Shown here piece by piece: positions 1-10,140 of a stretch of 64,000 bases of DNA. The stretch is from the NCBI RefSeq assembly GCF_038725785.1, contig NZ_CP109796.1, positions 4,712,001 through 4,776,000 on the forward strand, in the 5' to 3' direction. The position numbers and the translations under genes were made by a program. Numbering within the stretch: the first letter of the stretch is position 1; each line of letters starts with the position of its first letter. The notes under the pieces were generated by a model. That model ran no database searches. It saw nothing but the letters and a program-made list of their open reading frames with translations, and was not told the DNA's origin. This DNA comes from Termitidicoccus mucosus. Its GTDB lineage: Bacteria; Verrucomicrobiota; Verrucomicrobiia; Opitutales; Opitutaceae.

Positions 1-612
1 ACTGTCAAAAGCTACGAGAAATCAATAACTAGCCGAATTTATGGATATGGTAGGGGTAGCGTGTTCACGCCAAACTATTTTTTGGACATTGCAGGGCGCC
101 ATGCCGTTGACCAAGCACTGCACCGGATCATGAGTGCAGGGACAATTCAGCGGATTGCCAGAGGGCTTTACCATTACCCAGAAACGCACCCCGTCTTGGG
201 AAATGTTGCCCCAAGTATTGATGTTGTTGCGCGCGCACTTGCTTCCAGCGAACACGCCAAAGTCCTGCCATCGGGAGCCTATGCAGCCAATCTTCTCGGT
301 TTATCAGAGCAAGTGCCTGCCAAGGTGGTGTTTCTCACGAATGGGCGTGGACGCAAGGTGAAGCTCGGCAAGCTCACCATCGAACTGCGTTCCACTACTC
401 CTCGTAAGGTTGCCGGGGCTGGTCGGACTAGCGGGATTGTGCTTTCGGCGCTCCGGTATTTTGGAGACGAACATATCACTCCGGAACGCATAGCGCATCT
501 TCGTAAAACCCTTTCGGCGGAAGATAAAAAACGATTGTTGGCTGACCTGCCTAGTGCGCCGACGTGGATGCACCGGCATCTTCGTGCAATCGCAACGGAG
601 GAACGCACATGA
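1..612 (+). CDS. AbiEi-type (DUF6088) antitoxin, 5' end outside the window
   Basis: The protein resembles the antitoxin of type IV AbiE toxin-antitoxin systems, a winged-helix transcriptional repressor that counteracts a nucleotidyltransferase toxin. The frame is open from base 1, and the residues before the first GTG at 61 (SRIYGYGRG, then SVFTP) continue the typical N-terminus of DUF6088/AbiEi proteins, so the true start lies before the window. The remainder has the usual promoter-binding layout: a small HTH region, a central segment with conserved LPSGAYAANLLGLS, and a basic C-terminus. The stop overlaps the next start (ATG at 609), as in intact abiE operons. The partner toxin is a remnant, so this antitoxin is probably an orphan. 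The family call is from recalled motifs, not a search. Confidence 0.8.
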   Translation, partial: TVKSYEKSITSRIYGYGRGSVFTPNYFLDIAGRHAVDQALHRIMSAGTIQRIARGLYHYPETHPVLGNVAPSIDVVARALASSEHAKVLPSGAYAANLLGLSEQVPAKVVFLTNGRGRKVKLGKLTIELRSTTPRKVAGAGRTSGIVLSALRYFGDEHITPERIAHLRKTLSAEDKKRLLADLPSAPTWMHRHLRAIATEERT

Positions 613-1024
613 GCACCTTTGCCAATTTGCCCGCAAAAGAACGCGAACTGTATTTCCGCCAATACCAGCAATTGCGGGGTATTGATCCTTCCATCGTCCC
701 AAAGATAAGCCCATTCGTGATCGTCAGGCGCGCCATTACGCTGATTTTGCAGCATTATGGGTGCACAAGCCAGCAACGGAAGCGCATCTCCGTCTTGATC
801 TGTTACAGCGCGTGCGTGAGCACAAAGCACGGTTCTTTTCTTCCAGCTGGGCGAGCTATGCGACGGCTGTTCCTGGCAGTTTACGTCTTGTTCCACCCGC
901 GCATCGCATGGATGCGTTGCGCGCCGATTACGCAGCAATGGAACAAATGTTCCTAAATGAACCGAGATCGTTCGACGAAATAATGAAGATTCTGAAGGAA
1001 GCTGAAGTGATTTTGAATCATTGA
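609..1024 (+). pseudogene. AbiEii nucleotidyltransferase toxin remnant (internal deletion)
   Basis: The first about 33 residues (MSTFANLPAKERELYFRQYQ, then LRGIDPSIVPK) match the N-terminus of AbiEii-like toxins. At about 702-704 the similarity jumps to another frame that runs to the stop at 1024 and encodes only the C-terminus of the same family (RHYADFAALW, KARFFSSSWA, DYAAMEQMF, FDEIM). The GSxxxDxD nucleotidyltransferase core that should lie between is missing. The simplest explanation is an internal deletion with a frameshift, leaving an inactive toxin behind a complete antitoxin. The start overlaps the antitoxin stop by 4 bases, preserving the original translational coupling. Expression of the downstream frame would need frameshifting, so it is called a pseudogene. 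Confidence 0.82.
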
Positions 1025-1174
1025 GGGAATCGTCATATAGATCTTGGGATTAAGGCGATCTGATCACACAAGCGTTTCTCAGCGCGACCCATGTGGCATG
1101 CTGTGGAAATAGCATGTCATTTTATTTCATTTTTATCGACTTTTTGGAAATAATGCCCTTTCTTATTTCCATTC

Positions 1175-2344
1175 ATGAAAACACGCAAAACAGCCTCTTC
1201 ACCGGTGGGACGCTGGATCAAGACCTTGGAAGGCTATAATGCCTATCACCCTGCGGCGCTTCCGCCAGAGATTGCTTGGAACAACCGGCTGGTGCGCATT
1301 CTTTCACAAGCAGATCAACTATTGGGACGCCTTGTTGGCGAAGGACGGCGGCTTCCGAGCCCGCATGTGCTGATCCGTCCGTTTGTCCGCCGTGAAGCGG
1401 TCTTTTCCAGCAAGATTGAGGGGACACAGGCCACACTGGGCGAGTTGTTGGCAGCGGAAGCCGGCGCCACGCCCGAACGCAGTCCCGAGGATTTGCGTGA
1501 GGTCGGCAACTACGTGGCGGCTTTGGAATTTGGCATGAAGCGCCTGAAAACGCTGCCACTTTCGCTTCGATTGATTCGCGAGCTTCACGAAAAACTGATG
1601 GCAGGAGTTCGTGGGGATTACGCGACTCCCGGCGAATTTCGACGCACTCAAAATTGGATCGGACGTCCTGGATGCACGCTAGCCGATGCCTCGTATGTGC
1701 CACCTCCGCCCGATGCGCTCGGAGAACATCTCGGGCGATTGGAGAAATTCCTGCATGATGAAAGCATTCCGCCGTTGGTGCATGCTGCGCTCATGCATTA
1801 TCAGTTTGAAGCCATCCATCCGTTTCTGGACGGCAATGGACGTGTTGGGCGATTACTTATCACCCTATGTCTCCATGCGCATGGTGTGTTGCCGGAACCG
1901 CTCCTCTACCTGTCGGCATTTTTCGAGGCCACCCGCTCGGACTATTACGGAAGTCTTCGTGCCGTTACGGAGGAAGGCGATTGGACAGGCTGGCTGGAGT
2001 ATTTTCTGAATGGCGTAGCACGCCAGTCCGAAGATGCACTGAGCCGGGCAGAACGCATCAACCAACAACTGACCAACTGGCGCGACACCTATGCGGGTGG
2101 CGGTTCCAAGGTGCCGCTGCAAATCATCGATCTCATCGGCGCAAACCCGTTCCTGACCCCGCGTGAAACTGAACGCCGTCTGGGTGTGGCCTACAATACC
2201 ATCATGCGTGCGATTGCCCTGCTTGAGTCAGATGGCGTGCTGGCGAAGGTCGGAGAAAGCAAACGGGACCGCGTGTTTTGTGCACGCGCGATTCTGGACA
2301 TACTTGAGGAACCGGCACGATTGGCAGCCACCCCGCAACGATAG
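1175..2344 (+). CDS. Fic family protein (AMP-transferase type) with C-terminal HTH
   Basis: A 389-residue Fic/DOC protein. The canonical motif HPFLDGNGRVGR lies at residues 215-226; His215 is the expected base for transferring AMP or another nucleotide to a target hydroxyl. An N-terminal inhibitory motif of the S/TxxxE(G/N) type, SSKIEG, is at residues 78-83, which marks a class II, self-inhibited Fic protein. The C-terminal part (about 300-375) looks like a winged-helix segment with TPRETERRLGVAYNT, suggesting DNA binding or autoregulation. The length suits the Fic plus N-terminal domain plus HTH architecture. It stands alone, 150 bases after the AbiE remnant, without a separate antitoxin, as expected when inhibition is built in. 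Confidence 0.9.
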   Translation: MKTRKTASSPVGRWIKTLEGYNAYHPAALPPEIAWNNRLVRILSQADQLLGRLVGEGRRLPSPHVLIRPFVRREAVFSSKIEGTQATLGELLAAEAGATPERSPEDLREVGNYVAALEFGMKRLKTLPLSLRLIRELHEKLMAGVRGDYATPGEFRRTQNWIGRPGCTLADASYVPPPPDALGEHLGRLEKFLHDESIPPLVHAALMHYQFEAIHPFLDGNGRVGRLLITLCLHAHGVLPEPLLYLSAFFEATRSDYYGSLRAVTEEGDWTGWLEYFLNGVARQSEDALSRAERINQQLTNWRDTYAGGGSKVPLQIIDLIGANPFLTPRETERRLGVAYNTIMRAIALLESDGVLAKVGESKRDRVFCARAILDILEEPARLAATPQR

Positions 2345-2446
2345 CACCCTTCAAGAGACGAAAGCTCATGAATGCTTGAGGCACGTAAACAAAATCGCCT
2401 CTCGCATGAGGTTTTCTTCAACCGTGGCCCCATAGTCGCCAAAAAG

Positions 2447-2510
2447 CACGGCTGTCAATGTGGAGCGGAGGCGAGCCTTGTCGAAGCCGAGAACACATTG
2501 CACAGCCGTG
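2447..2510. repeat. Hairpin-flanked dispersed repeat, copy 1
   Basis: A core of 35 bases (2460-2494) recurs at 12571-12605 with two mismatches. Here the core is bracketed by inverted arms, CACGGCTGTCAATGT at 2447-2461 and the near-complement at 2495-2510, so the whole unit could fold. It resembles a small non-autonomous or REP-like element. No transposase is associated. Confidence 0.5.
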
Positions 2511-3005
2511 ATACAATGGCGCGTCGGGCACGGCCAAGTCCCCCGGCAATGTCCTGATTTCGTGGATACAGGTCTTCCGGCTTGTCGAATTTCGCATACG
2601 TCGCATGTTCCCAAGCGCATCTTGAATGCTTCCAATCATGACGGGAAAAATGATGTGTTTTTCCGTCAAAAACCTTTGATTGGAACTGTGTAACAAGTTG
2701 ACGGTTAGCTTTGTAACAGCACAGCAATCACAACAAGGGGTGCGGATGTCTTACGAAACACCCAAATGGTCTCGAATGCTCAATAATCAAGTCTCCGTGG
2801 GGCATTTTAGCCAATTTTTTCAGCTCACAACGTTTTTGGACGAAAATGGACAAATTGAATTATTTTCTGACATCGAAAACAGTTTTTCAACATGTGGCTT
2901 TTGCTCGAAAAACCGCATCTCTCAACTCTCAAAGAACGCAAGTTGCAGCCATTTTAAATATTAAAAATGATTGCTTAAAATAAAATAATCGATTTAAACG
3001 CTCAA
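2511..3005. other. Intergenic region without a supported gene
   Basis: About 0.5 kb between the hairpin repeat and hipB, becoming AT-rich after 2,800. A 94-codon open frame at 2680-2964 has no recognisable domain and atypical composition. The AT-rich stretch just before 3006 is a plausible site for the hipBA promoter and operator, but no clear palindrome was identified. Confidence 0.5.
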
Positions 3006-3326
3006 ATGTTATCGCTTAAAAATGAAGCCGATATCCTCCGTGAAACACGTGAATTGATTCGCGCGCACCGGATGGCTCTGTCGTGGCGGCAGGACGATTT
3101 GGCACAACGAAGCGGTGTTGGAATTGCCACACTTCGGCGCTTCGAGAACACTGGACGAATCGGCTTTTCCGGATTGGCCAAACTGCTCGTTGCACTCGGG
3201 CTTGCCGACAAGTTTATCGAAGCACTGCAACAACCGAAGCCAGCGCCCAAAAGCATCGACGAATTTCTCGCCACCGCGCCGACGCGAGCTCGCCAGCGCG
3301 CGCCACGCCGCAAGAAAACAATCTAA
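3006..3326 (+). CDS. hipB: HipB-like XRE-family antitoxin
   Basis: A 106-residue protein with a helix-turn-helix of the XRE type at about residues 22-60 (WRQDDLAQRSGVGIATLRRF). It lies directly upstream of a HipA-type kinase gene, 11 bases apart on the same strand, the normal order of a hipBA operon. HipB proteins bind operators in their own promoter and hold HipA inactive. The C-terminal tail is Ala/Arg/Lys-rich (RARQRAPRRKK), which may bind nucleic acid or be an unstructured degradation tag. The start ATG at 3006 gives the normal length for the family. Confidence 0.85.
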   Translation: MLSLKNEADILRETRELIRAHRMALSWRQDDLAQRSGVGIATLRRFENTGRIGFSGLAKLLVALGLADKFIEALQQPKPAPKSIDEFLATAPTRARQRAPRRKKTI

Positions 3327-3337
3327 GAATCACCGTC

Positions 3338-4645
3338 ATGCCTGAAATCGAACCCAACCTTTTGCGCCTGCGTTTCCTCGGCTTACCGATGGGCACGCTC
3401 GCATATCGTCCCGACGGCCCATTCTACGCGCTCGAATTGGAACGCGAGTTCATGGCCCTGGGGCACGAACTCTCACCGCTCAATCTGCCACTCGACAGCT
3501 TCGCGCGCGGTCCGCGCGTATTTCGTCCGGGCGACTCACCTTTCGAAGGCGGCCTGCCAGGGCTTATCGCCGACTCGCTACCAGATTCATGGGGTGAGCG
3601 CATGTTGAAGTTGGAAGTGCCCGGTTTGAATTCCGTGATGGGAAAACTCGCCGCTATCGGCGAACGCGGCCCCGGCGCAATCACATTCGAGCCTGTCTTG
3701 GGAAAAGGCGCGGACACAGAAACCGTATCAGCAAATCTCGCCGAACTCGCACGCGATGCCGCCAAGTTTGCCAAACGCTCCGCTACCCCGATTGTCCTCA
3801 CGTCAAGCGCAGTTGACGCCGCGCTCGCTCGCGGTGGCGGCAGTTTGGGCGGCGCGTTCCCCAAAGTGTCCGCGCACATCCCCGAATCCGGCGAGTTCTT
3901 GGAACTGAAAAACATCCTCATCGGAGGAGCGACACCACCCAGCCATGTGCCAAGCGTTCTGAAACTATCGCCCTTCGATGACGAAGGCGGTGGAAGCGTC
4001 GAGTTTGCATTCTGGCTCATGGCAAAAAAGGCCGGCATCCGAGTTCCGCGCGCATGCCTCGTACACGATGGCGAACGCCGGCACTTTGCCTGCGCCCGCT
4101 TCGACCGTTATCAACGTGCCGATGGCATCTGGGCGCGCAGACACGTCCACACTCTCAGCGGCATGCTGCATCGCCGTGCCTCTGACGGGGCAATCGACTA
4201 CGAGGATTTCATCCGACTCTCGCGCGCCTTGGGCGGAGCCGAAGAAGCGCGCGAATGTTTCCGACGAGCCGTTTTCAATCTGCTCGCAACCAACCGTGAC
4301 GACCACGGACGCAACCACGCCTTCCTCTACAACGAAGCCGACCGCATCTGGACGCTCTCCCCCGCCTACGACATGAACCCAAACGTGGCGACCGTGCTTA
4401 TCGCCCTCACATGGCTCGGCAGCGCAGAAATTCCAACACGCTTCGAGCAAATCCTGAAACTCGCCGAACTCGGCGGCATCGACCGACACGCTGCAAAATC
4501 AATCTACGACCAAGTCGAGGCTGCAACAATCGGCGGCTGGCGTGAAGCAGCAAAATATGCCGGTGTTCCCGAAAACATCACGGCTATTTGGGAAAAGGAA
4601 ATTCTGTTCCAGACTCATCAACTTCGAAAAGTTGCGCACAATTAG
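3338..4645 (+). CDS. hipA: HipA-like serine/threonine kinase toxin
   Basis: A 435-residue type II toxin of the HipA family, whose best-studied members phosphorylate glutamyl-tRNA synthetase and induce dormancy. The Gly-rich nucleotide loop is visible as GGGSLGGAFPK (167-177), the catalytic segment as NRDDHGRNHAFL (319-330) and the metal-binding segment as SPAYDMNP (341-348). All key residues appear intact, so the toxin may be active. The frame is open further upstream to 3083, but ATG 3338 follows hipB by 11 bases and begins the normal N-terminal HipA domain. It is co-transcribed with hipB and probably autorepressed by the HipAB complex. Confidence 0.92.
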   Translation: MPEIEPNLLRLRFLGLPMGTLAYRPDGPFYALELEREFMALGHELSPLNLPLDSFARGPRVFRPGDSPFEGGLPGLIADSLPDSWGERMLKLEVPGLNSVMGKLAAIGERGPGAITFEPVLGKGADTETVSANLAELARDAAKFAKRSATPIVLTSSAVDAALARGGGSLGGAFPKVSAHIPESGEFLELKNILIGGATPPSHVPSVLKLSPFDDEGGGSVEFAFWLMAKKAGIRVPRACLVHDGERRHFACARFDRYQRADGIWARRHVHTLSGMLHRRASDGAIDYEDFIRLSRALGGAEEARECFRRAVFNLLATNRDDHGRNHAFLYNEADRIWTLSPAYDMNPNVATVLIALTWLGSAEIPTRFEQILKLAELGGIDRHAAKSIYDQVEAATIGGWREAAKYAGVPENITAIWEKEILFQTHQLRKVAHN

Positions 4646-5813
4646 GATTCCAAAACGAAACGACTGTTGAATTATTTGAACAATTCATAATGACATGAGA
4701 CCTTACCAAGCAGAGAAGCCCGCTACATCTTCGGAAGAGAGGAATATATCCTTTCACAAGCTAACACCCTCGAAAGATGTTGATATATCAATTTATGAAG
4801 AAGCGTTCGGCTATGTATTTAGCAATAACGATGTTCGCAATGTAGCGCTTTCCGGTCCCTATGGTGCTGGAAAAAGCAGCGTCCTTGAGGGTTGCAAAAA
4901 GAAAGTCACAAACAAGAAGTTTCTCCATGTTTCGCTCGCTGATTTCAAACCGCACAACGCAAACGAGCTTGATAGTGTAGAAAAAACTCCGGAATCGGTG
5001 CTAGAAGCAAAGATTCTTAATCAGCTAATTCATCAAATTTCGCCGGACGCCATTCCCCAAACTGGATTCAGTGTAAAAAAACGATTCAGAAAACATCAAC
5101 CGCTAATCGACACCACATGGCTTATCTTAATAGTCCTACTGACACTCTATCAATTTCTTTTCGCCGAATGGAAGAATTTAACCAATGCGCTAGAATATCA
5201 ATGGCTATCAACATTTCTTCACGGAACAACACTTAATACCACACGGTTGTTACTGCTCATTCTCGAGGTTGCTCTATTAGCTTGTGGGATTTATTATGCT
5301 GTGAAAAAGCAAAGAACAACAGGCTTGCTGAAAAAAATCAATTTGCAGGGAAATGAATTTGAAATTGGCAAAGAAAACGATGAGTCCTTTTTTGATAAGT
5401 ATCTAAACGAGGTTCTTTACCTATTTGAGAATGTTGATGCCGATGTCATTGTTTTTGAAGACCTAGATCGTCACGAGTCGTCTGCGATATTCACTCGCTT
5501 ACGTGAAATCAATACATTGGTTAATCAGCATCGCCCCAGTAAACCGCTTCGCTTTTTTTATCTGATAAGAGATGACATTTTCGCGACAAAAGATCGGGCT
5601 AAGTTCTTCGACTTTATAATTCCGATTGTTCCCGTAATAGATGGCTCAAATGCTTACGACAAATTTTTAGAATTTTTCAGGCTTGGCGGCATCGAAAAAT
5701 TATTCTCTGCAAGATTTCTTCAGGGGCTGTCCCTTTACGTTGATGAAATGAGAGTGATGAAGAATATTATTAATGAATTTCAACTATATTACCATAAGCT
5801 AAGCACGCCTGAT

Positions 5814-5823
5814 CTGGATGGCG
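5814..5823 (+). repeat. Target-site duplication, left copy (right copy 7274-7283)
   Basis: CTGGATGGCG occurs immediately before the IS left end and again at 7274-7283 immediately after its right end. Collapsing the two copies restores the reading frame of the interrupted NTPase gene. Ten identical bases is slightly longer than the 8-9 base duplications usual for IS256 elements, so one or two may be chance or belong to the end. Confidence 0.85.
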
Positions 5824-7273
5824 GATAACGTCCTGAATCTTGCGCAGATTTTTTAAAGATGTAGAAGCGAGGGGACCAACCCCGATGAACCAAAATCCTG
5901 AAACGACAAATGAAGGCGGCCAAGCAGTCGCCGAGGAAAAAAGCATGCCCGGCGGAGTGATCCGGGTGGACGAGAGCATGGTCAAAAGCCACCTCGACAA
6001 AGTGGTGGTGAGTACGGTGGAACAAACGCTCAATGCGATGCTTGATGCCGAAGCCGAGTTGCTATGCAAGGCCGGACGCTACGAGCATACGGACAAGCGC
6101 GTGACAACCCGCGCCGGCCATTATGACCGGCAATATCACACCAAGGCGGGCGAAGTGACGCTGCGCATGCCCAAGCTGCGGAAACTGCCGTTTGAGACGG
6201 CAATCATAGAGCGTTACCGTCGGCGGGAAAGCAGCGTGGAGGAAGCGCTGGTGGAGATGTATCTGGCCGGGGTGTCGGTGCGACGGGTTGAAGACATCAC
6301 CGAGGCGTTGTGGGGCAGCCGGGTGAGTCCGTCGGTGCTGAGCGAGCTCAACCAGAAAGTCGCGGTGCAAATCGATGCATGGCGCGGGCGTCCGATCGAA
6401 GGCGAACACGTCTATGTCTATCTCGACGGCATCTGGCTGAAACGCAGCTGGGGAGGCGAAGTCAAAACGTGAGCATCCGGTGGCGGTCGGTGTGAATGCC
6501 GAAGGATACCGCGAAGTGCTCGCCGTCGAGGAAGGCACCAAGGAGGACAAGGCCTCATGGCAAAACTTCCTACGCCGGCTCAAAGAACGCGGGCTCAAAA
6601 CCGTGAAGCTGTTTATCTCGGACAAGTGCCTCGGTCTGGTGGAAAGCCTCGCGGAGTTTTATCCCGAAGCCAGCCACCAGCGCTGCGCGGTGCATTTTTA
6701 CCGCAACGTCTGGAGCCTGGTGCCCGCGGGCAAAGTGCGGGAAGTCTCGGCGATGCTCAAAGCCATCCACGCCAGTGAAGACCGCGAATCGGCCCGGATG
6801 AAAGCAACGCAAGTAAGCGCAAAACTGCGCGAGATGAAACTGGGAGCCGCCGCGCAACTGGTGGAAACGGGCATGGATGAGACGCTCAATTATTATGCAT
6901 TCCCCAGCCAGCATTGGCGCTCGTTGCGGACCAACAATCCGCTGGAACGGCTCATGCGGGAGATACGACGGCGAACGCGGGCAGTGGGAGCGTTTCCCGA
7001 CGGCAACTCTGCGATGATATTGGTCGCAGCCCGATTGCGGCATGTGGCCGGAAGCCAATGGGGCCAGAAACGCTACATGGACATGAGCCACCTCACCGCC
7101 GCAAACACGATGGAGTCAAAACAAGCGGCGTGAACTTTAGAGTTGCCGCGCCGCCAAGCCGGGCCTACGCGCGGCTCTCAACCCTCACGAAAGAACCAAC
7201 CAACAAAAACAACATATAACCTTCCTCCGCCGACTATGTGCTTTTGTAAATCTGCGCAACTTGACAGACACTA
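5824..7273 (+). mobile_element. IS256-family insertion sequence
   Basis: An element of about 1.45 kb inserted in the YobI-like gene. The left end begins GATAACGTCC and both ends share TTGCGCAGATTT in inverted orientation about 15-25 bases inside (left about 5840, right about 7247-7258), consistent with imperfect IS256-type terminal repeats. It carries one transposase gene, now frameshifted, and is flanked by a direct duplication. GC content is clearly higher than in the host gene. Confidence 0.85.
5885..7133 (+). pseudogene. IS256-family (mutator type) transposase, frameshifted
   Basis: The first frame (ATG 5885 to stop about 6472) has the N-terminal domain and the first catalytic Asp in YVYLDGIWLKRSWGGEVK. 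The second frame (about 6480-7133) has the second Asp in LFISDK and the Glu in TNNPLERLMREIRRRTR. The junction reads as though two single bases were lost around 6465-6480, because the family sequence normally continues KNVSILVAVGV. IS256 transposases are normally one frame, so this looks like inactivation rather than programmed frameshifting. The element could still move if supplied with a transposase from another copy. Confidence 0.85.
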
Positions 7274-9814
7274 CTGGATGGCGATAAGATGCTGGCTTTG
7301 ATTACATACAAAAATATATTTCCAAGAGATTTTTCAGAACTACAATTGAATCGTGGGTTTGTCTATGAATTATTTGAATCGAAATCCAAGATAATAGCCG
7401 AAAAGAAAAGCAGACTTCTAACAGAGTTAGCTGGGCTTCAGGAATTGCTGGGGCAAGCAGGCAATGCTTTTCTCACTGGCTCGGAAATCGATTCACTCAT
7501 AAATACAGAGTATTTTAATTATAACGGATATCGCATCCAATTTCCTAAAGAAGTTAAATCTAAGTTGGATGATGCAAAGACATTTTATGAAGCAAAAACA
7601 AAATTTGAAAAAGAGAAACTAAACGAAAAAATCACCAAGTTGGAAAAGCAGATTGCATTATTGGATAACTCAAAGCTCTGCGATTTACTTTCACGCGATA
7701 GTATTGACTCCATTTTCTTTGGTAATTGTCATTTGGATGGGAATCAGGGGGTCGCAAATTTCGAGGAAATCAAGGGAAGTAGTTATTTTGATTTGCTGAA
7801 ATTTCTGCTTCGTAATGGGCATATTGATGAAAGTTACGCGGATTACATGACGTATTTTTATCCAGAAAGCATTACGAAGAATGACAAAGCATTCTTGAGG
7901 AGTGTGGCGGACAAGCGGGCGCGGGATTGGAGTTATGGGTTGGATGATCCCGATAAAGTTATAGGGCGCCTTTCGCAGGCTGACTTTACACAGCCAGAGG
8001 TTTTGAATTTCCAATTGTTGAATTTCCTTATTCGGACAGGGAAGAAACGGGATTCTTTTACACGGGTTTTACTGCATCAGTTAGAGGAGGTGAAAAGCGT
8101 GACTTTTGTGAATGATTATTTGTTGCAGGAGGATTTGGGCGAGGTAGGGTGGAAATTTATCAATGAATTGAATGTGTGTTGGCCGGCGTTCTTTGGCGTC
8201 GCTTGTGGAGATTCGGCGTTTGATCCAGCGAATCGTATTTTATGGGCGCAAGTGTCTCTTTGTGTTTCGTCGGGCGATATCATTGAGAGGATTAATGGGG
8301 AGGATTGTTTGTGTGATTTTATTGCGGATACGCCAGATTTTCTGTGCGGGAAGATTATAAACTATGCGAAGCTGATTGAGGGGATGGCTCTACTTGGTGT
8401 TGAAATGAAGCGTATTGATCCTAAGCCTTCGGACAAGGAGTTGTTGAAATTGATTTATGAGAGAGATTTGTATGTATTGAATGCAGGGAATGTTGTTGTG
8501 ATGTTGAGTGTGTTTTACGGTATAGCGGAGGTAGAAGTGCTTTGGTCACGGGGCTATTCCTTGGTTATGGCTTATGGGGATTCGCCTTTGGGCAAGCGGG
8601 TGCTTGGGCACATGGATGAGTTCTTGGGGTTGGTGTTTGAAAATTGCGGTGGGAGGATTGATGATGCTGAGGAGTATGTTTTGGAAGTTTTGAATAAGAA
8701 AACTGTGAGTAAAGAGGTGAAGTCGCGGTATGTGTCACTTTTAGCTACGGTTCTGGGCGATTTGAGTGGCGTTGAGGATGCGGGGCTTTGGGACGATCTT
8801 TTGCAGCGTAAGCGGGTTGCTTGTAGTCCGGAGAATATTCTTTCTTATTTTGAAGCGAAAGATCGTTCAATTGATAATGTGCTTGTTGCGTTTATTAACA
8901 GTGGCGAGGAGGATGGGTTGGGTTTTTCGGATGGGTCGCTTTTCGAGGATGATGAAAAGAAGGGGGCATTCTTTAGAAGTATAGTCAGATGTTCAGATAT
9001 TGAGAATGCTAAATATGAGAGAATACTGAGTGGTTTAAATAGAATATATGATAAATTTGAAATTATGGATATTAAGGTGGAGAAGGCTCTCATCCTTATC
9101 AAAATTGGAGCGATTGGGATGTCGGTGGAGTCGTTTTCAACCATCAAGGAGAATTATGCCTCGGCATTGATGGAGTTTATCCATACCAATTTTGATGATT
9201 TCTTAGGGCTGCCTGCTGTGACCTTTGATGCGGACTTGGTCGATGAGATTTTGAATAGTCCGCTTCTCGACGATGTGGAAAAGATTAGTTTGTTGGATAA
9301 AATATCATTCGAAATTTCTATTCAAGAATTGGAATGTTCGGATGCCGTTGTGGTGCATATCCTTTCCCATCGTTTTGATAGGTATGACATCGACTATCTT
9401 ATCGAGGAATATGATCATTTTTCTCCTGATGTTCAGGCTCAGGCTATCAAGGTGTTAACGTCTTCTCATGCTGTGTTAATTGATAAAAAATGTGCGCTTC
9501 CTTTGTCACTTCTGATGGAGTTGATTCAAGAGGAGACTTTGAGTCCTGAGGTTAAGGTATGGTTGTTTGTTAATTCTCTCGGTTTGATTACTGATGCTAC
9601 CGTGTGTCAGGAGTGTTTGAGGGTGCTTGGGTTGTCGGAACTTGGGCGGGTGTTAACTGGCGGTCGTCCTAAAATTTCGAATACGGAAGTAAACGGTAGC
9701 ATTCTTAGTGTGTTCAAAGAGAAGGGGTGGATTCGGGATTTTGTCCCAGATGCTGAGAATGGGGTGTTTCTGAAGGTTACTAAACAAAAGCTACCATCGG
9801 AATCGGGCGATTAG

Positions 9815-10140
9815 AGTGGGTTTCGGCTCAGCCGGAGGCTTCGATCTACCATGTTTCTTCTATGGAGTGGGATTCTTGTTCGAAAAGGCCTTTGTTATTT
9901 GCTGCGCATGACAGTTAATTGGGGTGAATGTCTGCCATGGTCGGGTTGTTTATTAATCGGCCGAGAATGGCGTGATCCGTCCGTTGAGATTCCTGATCTC
10001 ACCACAGATAGCCCAGACCTTTCCATGCAGTCTCGAAATTTGATTTTTGAAATGTGCTATATCGTGGCGGTCATGTTCGCTACAATTTTGCGCAGCACAC
10101 CCAAGGCAACACCCAAAATATAAACTCACTCTAACAACCC
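9815..10140. other. Convergent intergenic region without a supported gene
   Basis: About 325 bases between the end of the YobI-like gene and the end of the CoiA-like gene on the opposite strand. Short open frames on both strands have no recognisable features. I saw no clear terminator hairpin. Confidence 0.45.

Larger units (their letters stand above)
4695..9814 (+). pseudogene. YobI/KAP-like membrane P-loop NTPase gene, split by an IS256-family insertion
   Basis: The N-terminal part (4695-5823) has Walker A GPYGAGKS at residues 54-61, two hydrophobic segments at about 141-158 and 184-203, and a Walker B-like VIVFEDLDRH at about 251-260. Transmembrane helices inserted inside the P-loop domain are typical of KAP/YobI-type NTPases. 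Coding stops just after 5823 because an IS is inserted, then resumes at 7284 and runs to 9814. Removing 5824-7273 and one of the 10-base direct repeats restores a single frame of 1,219 codons across the junction (STPDLDG then DKMLALITY). The long C-terminal part has no domain I recognise. The gene is AT-richer than its neighbours. An anti-phage role is only an inference from family and context. Confidence 0.85.

Noticed and set aside
2680-2964. 94-codon open frame before hipB
   Set aside because: No recognisable domain, no ribosome-binding site evident, and composition unlike neighbours.
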